From contig CAMDPJ010000018.1 in NCBI GenBank assembly GCA_945903925.1, forward strand, positions 1-18,993: 18,993 nt of DNA, written 5' to 3'. This document shows, piece by piece, positions 8,004-14,114 of this stretch. Origin of the DNA: Chryseobacterium gleum. Lineage in GTDB: Bacteria; Bacteroidota; Bacteroidia; Flavobacteriales_C; GCA-002722245. Both the position numbers and the translations under genes were made by a program. Below the pieces are notes generated by a model that was given only the letters and a program-made list of their open reading frames with translations, was not told the DNA's origin and made no database searches. Numbering within the stretch: position 1 is the stretch's first letter; each line of letters opens with the position of its first letter.

Positions 8004-9074
8004 ATGCTATTCCTTAAACTGATTTTACTTCCTTTTTCTTATGCCTACGGCACAATTGTTTGGCTGAGAAATAAGCTCTTCGACTGGAAGATTTTTAAGT
8101 CAACCCAATTCGCTGTACCTGTTATTGCGGTTGGTAATATCACCGTGGGAGGTACCGGTAAGTCTCCTCATGTTCAATATCTTATTGCCTTTCTGAAAGA
8201 TAAATACAGAGTGGCTACCGTTAGCCGAGGGTATAGAAGAAAGACCAAAGGTTTTTTATTGCTGGATACTGAAACATCTGCTCAGAATTCAGGTGATGAG
8301 CCCGCACAGTTTAAATTTAACTTTCCCGATGTAATGGTTTCGGTGGGCGAAAAAAGGGTGGCTGCCATCAATAAATTACTTGCACTGCCTCATCCTCCCG
8401 AATTGATTTTGTTGGATGATGCCTATCAGCACCGCTGGGTGAAACCCGGTTTGAACATTTTGTTGATTGATTACAGCCATTTTCAAGAGAAAGATTATAT
8501 GTTGCCAAGCGGCACTTTGCGCGAGTTTGTAAGCGGACAAGCGCGTGCCGATATCATTATCATGAGTAAGGCTCCCAAAATTTTATCACCAATGGAGAAA
8601 AGAAGATTTGTGGAAGTGGTGTCTCCTTTGCCGCACCAAAAAATGTTTTTCTCTTACATAGAGTATGCATCTTTGGTGGCACTAACACCTGCAGCAGAAG
8701 CATTGCAGCAAAATAACGTAGAAGCCAAACTACTTGATTATAAAATTTTGATGTTTACCGGTATTGCCAATGCCGAACCGCTTAAAAACTATTTGTATAA
8801 CTCGGCCCGCGAAGTGGTGGAATTGAAGTTTCCTGATCACCACGATTTCACGGAAGTTGATAAAAACAAAATTGTATCGGCTTTTGGCGATATGCTATCG
8901 AGCAAAAAAATTATGCTTACCACCGAGAAAGATGCTATGCGCATTAAAGACAGTACTTCTTTCTCTTTTCCCGAGCACATTCCATTGTTTTACATTCCTA
9001 TAAAAATAAAATTTCACGACGAAAAACAATCTTTCGATGAAACCATCATCCAATACCTTACAAAAAGTAAATAG
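8004..9074 (+). CDS. lpxK: Tetraacyldisaccharide 4'-kinase
   Basis: LpxK phosphorylates the 4' position of the lipid A disaccharide precursor at the inner membrane, forming lipid IVA. The 356-residue product shows the family's P-loop GNITVGGTGKSP (44-55), SRGYRRKTKG (74-83), SGDEPA (96-101), DDAYQHR (138-144) and LPSGTLRE (167-174). A hydrophobic N-terminal segment (1-20) suits membrane attachment. TTEKDAMRI near the C-terminus is also typical. It is the first gene of a plus-strand operon, and its last 38 bases overlap the start of the purine nucleoside phosphorylase gene in another frame. It is divergent from the operon that ends in lpxH. Confidence 0.95.
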   Translation: MLFLKLILLPFSYAYGTIVWLRNKLFDWKIFKSTQFAVPVIAVGNITVGGTGKSPHVQYLIAFLKDKYRVATVSRGYRRKTKGFLLLDTETSAQNSGDEPAQFKFNFPDVMVSVGEKRVAAINKLLALPHPPELILLDDAYQHRWVKPGLNILLIDYSHFQEKDYMLPSGTLREFVSGQARADIIIMSKAPKILSPMEKRRFVEVVSPLPHQKMFFSYIEYASLVALTPAAEALQQNNVEAKLLDYKILMFTGIANAEPLKNYLYNSAREVVELKFPDHHDFTEVDKNKIVSAFGDMLSSKKIMLTTEKDAMRIKDSTSFSFPEHIPLFYIPIKIKFHDEKQSFDETIIQYLTKSK

Positions 9075-9864
9075 TGCTGCCGATTTCATTCGATCGCAAA
9101 TTAATGAGAGTCCGGAGCACGGAATTATTTTGGGCACTGGCTTAGGCGGCCTCGTTAAAGAAATTGAAGTTAGTGCTAGTATTCCTTACGATAGTATTCC
9201 AAATTTCCCTGTTTCAACGGTTGAGAGCCATTCGGGTAAACTAATTTTTGGTAAACTAAGCGGTAAAAATATTCTGGCCATGCAGGGTCGCTTTCATTTC
9301 TATGAAGGTTATTCTATGGAGGACATCGTTCTTCCTGTGCGTGTGATGAAGCTCTTGGGCATCAAAAAACTCTTTGTTTCTAGCGCTTGTGGGGGAATGA
9401 ACCCTGCTTTCGAAAAAGGCGATTTATGTATCATTAACGATCATATCAATCTTTTTCCCGGTAATCCATTGATTGGTAGAAATATAGATGAACTAGGTTC
9501 GCGCTTTCCCGATATGAGCGCTACATATGATAAGAAAATGATTGCCTTAGCCAATGCTATCTGTGCAGAAGAAAATATAGAAGTAAGAAATGGGGTGTAT
9601 GCAGGTGTAACCGGACCGATGTTGGAAACTCCCGCCGAATACAAGTTTTTAAGAATTATTGGTGCTGATATCGTAGGCATGTCAACCATTCCCGAAATTA
9701 TTGCTGCCCGACACCTTTCTCTGCCATGTTTTGCATGCTCTATCGTTACCGATATATGTTACGGAGAAATTGTACCCGTTACCCTAGAAGAAATCATCGC
9801 CATAGCCAACAAGGCCGAACCAAAATTAACCACTTTGTTTAAACGCTTAATCGCTCAATTATGA
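9037..9864 (+). CDS. punA: Purine nucleoside phosphorylase (trimeric PNP-I family)
   Basis: This enzyme splits purine nucleosides with phosphate into the free base and ribose-1-phosphate for purine salvage in the cytoplasm. The 275 residues match the inosine/guanosine phosphorylase family: phosphate loop GTGLGG (33-38), H65 in ESHSGKL, R85 in MQGRFHFYEGY, the purine-site E197 in GPMLETPAEY, M215 in VGMSTIPE and D239 in SIVTDICYG. The base-contacting position holds Asp where mammalian enzymes have Asn; I recall Asp in Bacteroides relatives too, so it is probably normal for the phylum. The ATG at 9037 is the only reasonable start before the conserved core, so the 38 nt overlap with lpxK is real. 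It overlaps the next gene by ATGA. Confidence 0.93.
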   Translation: MKPSSNTLQKVNSAADFIRSQINESPEHGIILGTGLGGLVKEIEVSASIPYDSIPNFPVSTVESHSGKLIFGKLSGKNILAMQGRFHFYEGYSMEDIVLPVRVMKLLGIKKLFVSSACGGMNPAFEKGDLCIINDHINLFPGNPLIGRNIDELGSRFPDMSATYDKKMIALANAICAEENIEVRNGVYAGVTGPMLETPAEYKFLRIIGADIVGMSTIPEIIAARHLSLPCFACSIVTDICYGEIVPVTLEEIIAIANKAEPKLTTLFKRLIAQL

Positions 9865-10643
9865 GATTAAATGAGATTGTTCAGTATTTAGAAGAGCTGG
9901 CTCCTTTAAGTCATCAGGAGTCTTATGATAATTGTGGTTTACTCATAGGAGATAAAAATGCTGCCATTTCTAGCGCTGTAATTTGTTTGGATTGTACCGA
10001 AGAGGTCGTAAATGAAGCTATTGCTTGCGGCGCTAATTTGGTGATTGCACATCATCCTCTCATCTTTTCCGGACTCAAAAAAATTACCGGCGAAACTTAT
10101 ATTGAAAGAGCTGTGGCTAAAGCCATAAAAAATGATATTGCTGTTTATGCCATTCACACCAATTTAGATAATGTTAAACATGGTGTTAACGCTAAGATTT
10201 GTGAGCTTTTGGAATTAAAAAATATGCAAATATTAGCGCCAAAAAGAGGATTGGTAGATATAGGTTCGGGTATGGTAGGGGATTTGGCCGAAGAAATCGA
10301 TACACGTACCTTTTTAAATAAAATCAAAAGTACTTTCGACGCAGGTTCGTTGAGATATACAACCATCTTGAAAAATAAAGTAAAACGCATTGCCGTTTGT
10401 GGTGGTTCGGGTAGCTTTTTATTGTCGGATGCGATTGAAGCTGGAGCCGACGTTTTTGTGAGTTCCGACTTTAAATACCATCAGTTCTTTGATGCTGAAA
10501 ATCAAATTGTTATTGCTGATATCGGACATTATGAAGCGGAAAAATTCACCAAAGAGTTAATTTATGATTTTCTTAGGGAAAAATTTCCTACTTTTGTCGT
10601 CCATTTATCTCATATTAAAACGAATCCGGTAAACTATTTATAG
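9861..10643 (+). CDS. Nif3-like dinuclear metal-centre protein
   Basis: A widely conserved cytoplasmic Nif3/YbgI/DUF34 family protein; members form hexamers with a two-metal site, and the reaction is still debated. Metal-ligand motifs are visible: HHPLIFSG (H64, H65), HTNLD (D103) and IGHYE (H223, E225). At 260 residues it is the short YbgI-like form without the roughly 100-residue insert found in many Bacteroidota and Firmicutes versions. Its start overlaps the phosphorylase stop (ATGA), and it is followed after 4 nt by the zinc-ribbon gene, a neighbourhood I recall as common in this phylum, which hints at a shared role. Confidence 0.92.
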   Translation: MRLNEIVQYLEELAPLSHQESYDNCGLLIGDKNAAISSAVICLDCTEEVVNEAIACGANLVIAHHPLIFSGLKKITGETYIERAVAKAIKNDIAVYAIHTNLDNVKHGVNAKICELLELKNMQILAPKRGLVDIGSGMVGDLAEEIDTRTFLNKIKSTFDAGSLRYTTILKNKVKRIAVCGGSGSFLLSDAIEAGADVFVSSDFKYHQFFDAENQIVIADIGHYEAEKFTKELIYDFLREKFPTFVVHLSHIKTNPVNYL

Positions 10644-10647
10644 CAAT

Positions 10648-11439
10648 ATGGCAAAAGCAACAACATCTAAAGACATAGCAGTAGAAGAGAAATTATTGGC
10701 TCTTTATAACTTGCAACAAATTGATTCTAAAATAGATAAAATCAAAATCGTAAGAGGTGAGCTTCCTTTGGAAGTAAGTGATTTGGAAGATGAATTGATT
10801 GGTTTGGAAACAAGAGTGAACAATTTATCCGAAGAGGCTAAAAACATGGATAAAGAGATTGCGGCTAAGAAAAATACTATGAAAGATGCTGAGGCATTAA
10901 TCAAAAAGTACGAAGAGCAGCAAGCTAAAGTAAGAAACAACAGAGAGTTTGATTCATTAACCAAAGAGATTGAGTTTCAAAACTTAGAAATCGAATTGGC
11001 TAAAAAAAGAATTAAAGAATATAGCGCTACTATCGATGTAAAGAAAGAAATAGTAAATGACGCCAAAAAATTATTGGCGATGAGAAAAGACGATTTAGAG
11101 AACAAGAAGAAAGAGTTAGATGAAATCGTTGAAGAGACTCAAAAAGAAGAAGAAGACTTAACAAAGAAATCTAAAAAAGCTGAATCTCAAATTGAAGAGA
11201 GATTAATTATTGCTTATAAAAGAGTTCGAACGAATGCTCACAACGGCTTGGCTGTAGTGCCAGTGCAAAGAGATGCTTGTGGAGGTTGCTTCAACAAAAT
11301 TCCAGCACAACGCCAGTTAGATATTCGTTTAAGAAAAAAAATTATTGTTTGCGAACACTGCGGTAGAATCTTGGTTGATGCCGAATTAGCTGGTATCAAA
11401 GAAGAGAAAATTGTAGCTGTAGCTGAAGACTTGGATTAA
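10648..11439 (+). CDS. Coiled-coil protein with C-terminal C4 zinc ribbon
   Basis: The 263 residues begin with a long, highly charged helical region (about 15-190) rich in Lys and Glu with heptad-like spacing, predicted to form an antiparallel coiled-coil hairpin. A zinc ribbon follows with CGGC (C211, C214) and CEHC (C235, C238). This is the architecture of the zf-RING_7/PF02591 family (HP0958/DR0291-like), thought to bind nucleic acid or act as an adaptor; the function here is unknown. It is the last gene of the lpxK operon, 4 nt after the Nif3-like gene, with a terminator 18 nt beyond its stop. Confidence 0.9.
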   Translation: MAKATTSKDIAVEEKLLALYNLQQIDSKIDKIKIVRGELPLEVSDLEDELIGLETRVNNLSEEAKNMDKEIAAKKNTMKDAEALIKKYEEQQAKVRNNREFDSLTKEIEFQNLEIELAKKRIKEYSATIDVKKEIVNDAKKLLAMRKDDLENKKKELDEIVEETQKEEEDLTKKSKKAESQIEERLIIAYKRVRTNAHNGLAVVPVQRDACGGCFNKIPAQRQLDIRLRKKIIVCEHCGRILVDAELAGIKEEKIVAVAEDLD

Positions 11440-11456
11440 CAAATTAAATATTGATC

Positions 11457-11496
11457 GAAAAGCCTTTTTGCTTAATTGCGGAAAGGCTTTTTTGTT
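11457..11496 (+). terminator. Intrinsic terminator of the lpxK operon
   Basis: AAAAGCCTTT and AAAGGCTTTT pair around a 12-14 nt loop (stem arms at about 11458-11467 and 11482-11491) and run into TTTTTTG. The position directly after the zinc-ribbon stop fits the end of the operon. Confidence 0.8.
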
Positions 11497-11515
11497 TACA
11501 GGGGCGTGCCCTTGC
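11491..11515 (+). repeat. REP-like copy 2, left arm of repeat island
   Basis: This 25 nt stretch (TTTGTTT followed by ACAGGGGCGTGCCCTTGC) is the inverted partner of 11884-11908 with 21 of 25 positions identical. It begins in the T-run of the preceding terminator. Confidence 0.6.
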
Positions 11516-11571
11516 TTGGCATGGTAGAAAAAAATTGTTTTAGAGCTGTGTTGATCGAATTAAGTCTTCGT

Positions 11572-11774
11572 TCACTAACGCCACTTCTCTCTTTTCAAAA
11601 GGGAGAGCGCGGAAATGCCTGTGAAGCGGAAAGAGGGATTTCATATATTCCTCATTAAACAACCCCAGTAATAATTCATACTTAAGAAAATTAAGAGACA
11701 GGAAACCCCTCTTGCCTTTGCCCTCAAAGCATTACACACTATGCCTTTTGAAAAGGGAGAAGTGGAGTTAGTGA
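11572..11774. repeat. 203 bp imperfect palindrome with 31 bp terminal inverted repeats (MITE-like)
   Basis: Bases 11572-11602 match the reverse complement of 11744-11774 at 29 of 31 positions. The outer ends read TCACTAAC / GTTAGTGA, and each arm contains its own near-palindrome CTTTTCAAAAG. Inside, 11613-11643 and 11702-11733 are also imperfectly complementary, leaving a central spacer of about 58 bp. No coding capacity, transposase or clear target-site duplication is seen. It could be a non-autonomous mobile element or a degenerated REP cluster. Confidence 0.65.
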
Positions 11775-11875
11775 CCCATTCGTGAAGAAAATGCTCAAAA
11801 AAACAAGGTACTATTGAAATTCATTGCTTCCGACCATCACTATGCCTTTCGTCCCCTATTTTAGCTGATCATCAA

Positions 11876-11908
11876 GGGCGGCCGCAAGGGTATGCCCCTA
11901 CAAACAAA
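11876..11908 (-). repeat. REP-like copy 3, right arm of repeat island
   Basis: GGGCGGCCGCAAGGG followed by TATGCCCCTACAAACAAA. Read on the minus strand it begins TTTGTTTGTAGGGGC, like copy 2. It directly follows the T-run of the yceI terminator, mirroring copy 2 at the other end. It includes the palindrome GCGGCCGC. Confidence 0.6.
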
Positions 11909-11938
11909 AATCCCCCGATAGATGATTATCGAGGGATT
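11904..11938 (-). terminator. Intrinsic terminator of yceI (and purB)
   Basis: On the minus strand AATCCCTCGATA and TATCGGGGGATT pair around a short loop with one T-G wobble, followed by TTTTTGTTT. It starts about 20 nt after the yceI stop. Confidence 0.8.
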
Positions 11939-11957
11939 CTTGAAATTCTCTTACTTC

Positions 11958-12608
11958 TTACTTCTTCGCAGCACTCAAAGAAACTTCCAATTCAATCAAA
12001 TCACTTATGATTTTATCTGCACTAATTCCTGCGATTGATTTCGCATTGTAAACGATTCCCCATTTACTTCTGTCGATAGAGAATTTGGCGTTAGCAACCG
12101 TCATAGCGCCGAAGTGCTGAGCTTTGTAGGGGAATGAAATAGAGTTTGTTTTCCCTTTTAAAGTTAAATTACCTTTTATGGTGCTGTCGTTAGCCTCTGT
12201 AACTACAAATTCTCCTGTAGGAAAAGTTTCTGTTTCGAAGAAATCTTTGCTTGTAAGGTGAGTTACCAAGACTTTGTTTTTCTTAGCGTCTTTCAAATCT
12301 AAATTGGCAATGCTTTTCATATCGATAGTAAATGCACCAGCGACAATTTTATTGTCGATTAAACCCAACCATCCTTTAGATATTTTGATGAGTCCGTTGT
12401 GTGATGACGCTAGTTTAGAACATTTCCACAATATAGAACTTACATCTGTTTGGGCAAATAAAGTGTCTACTCTTGCTGCTTCTGCTACAATGCTGTCTTT
12501 TTTTACTTCTTGCGCCGGAGCAGTAACTGCCTCTGCTGCTTGCTCGCCTCCGCAAGAAGTTAATGCTACTGCTGATACTAATGTTAATAAACGTAATGTT
12601 GTTTTCAT
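11958..12608 (-). CDS. YceI-family lipoprotein
   Basis: The 216-residue product has a signal peptide ending in the lipobox ALTSC (Cys19), then a low-complexity Ala/Glu/Val linker (about 20-45) and a YceI-like lipocalin-type beta-barrel (about 50-210). Family hallmarks include the duplicated strand pattern, TSKDFFETETFPTGEF and GNLTLKGKTNSISFPY. YceI proteins bind long isoprenoid or amphipathic ligands in the periplasm; the ligand here is unknown. The ATG at 12608 was chosen because the alternative TTG at 12629 falls inside the -7 promoter box and would put seven extra residues before a normal lipoprotein signal. It lies 33 nt downstream of purB on the same strand and is followed by a terminator. 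Confidence 0.9.
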   Translation of the reverse strand: MKTTLRLLTLVSAVALTSCGGEQAAEAVTAPAQEVKKDSIVAEAARVDTLFAQTDVSSILWKCSKLASSHNGLIKISKGWLGLIDNKIVAGAFTIDMKSIANLDLKDAKKNKVLVTHLTSKDFFETETFPTGEFVVTEANDSTIKGNLTLKGKTNSISFPYKAQHFGAMTVANAKFSIDRSKWGIVYNAKSIAGISADKIISDLIELEVSLSAAKK

Positions 12609-12626
12609 TTTGATGGATTTAGAATT

Positions 12627-12634
12627 CAAATATA
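12627..12634 (-). promoter_or_regulatory. -7 promoter box of yceI
   Basis: Minus-strand TATATTTG is an exact TAnnTTTG match, 18 nt before the yceI ATG. The expected -33 position falls in the 3' end of purB and shows no clear TTTG, so yceI may use a weak promoter of its own plus read-through from purB. Confidence 0.5.
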
Positions 12635-12641
12635 TTATAAA

Positions 12642-14006
12642 TTAATTGTTTAAAGCAGAGGCGTTGTAGCCTACATAGTTGTGCGGACTAATTTCTTTTA
12701 ACTCCGTTTTTAAAGCATCAGATACTTCTAAGGTATCAATAAATTCCGATAAAGATGTTTGAGTTATTTTTGCGTTTGTTCTGGTTAATCCTTTCAATGC
12801 TTCGTAAGGTTTAGGATAACCTTCTCTTCTCAAAATGGTTTGAATGGCCTCGGCACAAACCGCCCAGTTTTCTTCTAAGTCGTTGTGTATTTTTTGCTCG
12901 TTAATGATGAGTTTGTTTAATCCTTTTAAGGTGGAGTCCAATCCAATTAAGGTGTGCGCAAAAGGAACGCCTATGTTTCTTAAAACAGTGCTGTCAGTAA
13001 GGTCTCGTTGCAAACGAGAGATGGGTAATTTGCCCGCCATGAACTCGAAGTTGCTATTGGCAATGCCTAAGTTTCCCTCAGAGTTTTCGAAATCGATAGG
13101 ATTTACTTTGTGAGGCATGGCTGATGAGCCCACTTCTCCTTCTTTCAACTGTTGCTTAAAGTAATCAACAGAGATGTATGCCCACATGTCGCGGTTTAAA
13201 TCGATTAAAATATTATTGATTCTTTTCAACGTATCGAAAAGAGATGCGATGTTGTCGTAATGTTCAATCTGAGTAGTAGTTTGAGAACGATTCAAATTCA
13301 ATTGTTTGTTCACAAAAGTATTGGCAAAATCAATCCAGTTGATTTGAGGAAAAGCAATTTTATGTGCGTTGAAGTTCCCCGTTGCCCCACCAAATTTTGC
13401 GCTAAAAGGAACTTGTTGCAGTTGTTTAAATTGTGCTTCTATTCTTTCTACAAAAACATAAACCTCTTTGCCTAACAAAGTTGGTGATGCCGGCTGTCCG
13501 TGCGTTCTAGCTAATAAAGTAATATCTTTCCATTCTTTTGATTGAACTTTTAGCTTGGTGATTACTGCTTCTAATAATGGATAATATACTTGCTCTATAG
13601 CTTCTTTCAATGAAAGTGGAATAGAGGTGTTGTTGATGTCTTGAGATGTTAAGCCAAAATGAATGAATTCTTTGTAGGCCTCTAATTTTAAAACATCGAA
13701 TTTTTCTTTAATGAAGTATTCTACTGCTTTAACGTCGTGGTTGGTGACTTTCTCAATGTCTTTTATTTTTTGCGCCTCGGCTTCTGTGAATTCTGTATAT
13801 ATTTTTCTCAATTCTGGAAAAACTGAACTTGAAACAGCTTTCAATTGAGGCAAAGGAATTTCGCATAAAGCGATAAAGTATTCTACTTCTACCAAAACGC
13901 GGTAGCGAATTAAAGCAAACTCAGAAAAATAGTTTGCTAAGTCTTTCGTTACTCTTCTGTAACGTCCGTCAACAGGAGAAATGGCAGTCAATTGAGATAA
14001 TTCCAT
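12642..14006 (-). CDS. purB: Adenylosuccinate lyase
   Basis: PurB removes fumarate from SAICAR and from adenylosuccinate, acting twice in purine synthesis, in the cytoplasm. The 454-residue product is close in length and start (MELSQLTAISPVDGRYR) to the enterobacterial enzyme. Catalytic landmarks of the fumarase/aspartase superfamily are present: TSQDINNT (about 120-127), the general-acid histidine H169 in RTHGQPASPT, QIEHYD (about 247-252) and the flexible signature loop GSSAMPHKVNP (293-303) with its catalytic serine. The ATG at 14006 was chosen over a TTG two codons upstream. The 108 bp before it is shared with the divergent surface-protein gene; TACATTTA about 30 nt upstream is a possible -7 box. 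yceI follows. Confidence 0.97.
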   Translation of the reverse strand: MELSQLTAISPVDGRYRRVTKDLANYFSEFALIRYRVLVEVEYFIALCEIPLPQLKAVSSSVFPELRKIYTEFTEAEAQKIKDIEKVTNHDVKAVEYFIKEKFDVLKLEAYKEFIHFGLTSQDINNTSIPLSLKEAIEQVYYPLLEAVITKLKVQSKEWKDITLLARTHGQPASPTLLGKEVYVFVERIEAQFKQLQQVPFSAKFGGATGNFNAHKIAFPQINWIDFANTFVNKQLNLNRSQTTTQIEHYDNIASLFDTLKRINNILIDLNRDMWAYISVDYFKQQLKEGEVGSSAMPHKVNPIDFENSEGNLGIANSNFEFMAGKLPISRLQRDLTDSTVLRNIGVPFAHTLIGLDSTLKGLNKLIINEQKIHNDLEENWAVCAEAIQTILRREGYPKPYEALKGLTRTNAKITQTSLSEFIDTLEVSDALKTELKEISPHNYVGYNASALNN

Positions 14007-14114
14007 GTGCAAAAAATTAGGGGGTAAATGTAGTTAAAATTGTTTGAACATAAAGTGCCAAGCTGCGTATTGTGTTGTAATCCATTAATAAAGTTTGTAG
14101 ACTTGCAAGCAACT

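Larger units (their letters stand above)
11440..11957. other. 518 bp gene-free repeat island between convergent genes
   Basis: No credible gene is present; a 60-codon frame at 11476-11658 runs through the repeats and has no protein-like features. From outside inward the stretch holds a terminator for each flanking gene, an inverted pair of REP-like copies (11491-11515 and 11884-11908) and the 203 bp palindrome (11572-11774). The remaining sequence (11775-11875) shows nothing recognisable. Confidence 0.7.

Noticed and set aside
9751..9756. Asp instead of Asn at the base-contacting position of the purine nucleoside phosphorylase
   Set aside because: I recall the same Asp in Bacteroides enzymes of this family, so it is likely normal for the phylum rather than a specificity change.
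11476..11658. 60-codon plus-strand reading frame in the gene-free stretch
   Set aside because: It begins inside the terminator, runs through a REP-like copy and one arm of the palindrome, and has no domain-like features or promoter.
14040..14114. Extended N-terminus of the surface protein from TTG
   Set aside because: The added 25 residues precede a complete signal peptide that starts at the ATG at 14115.
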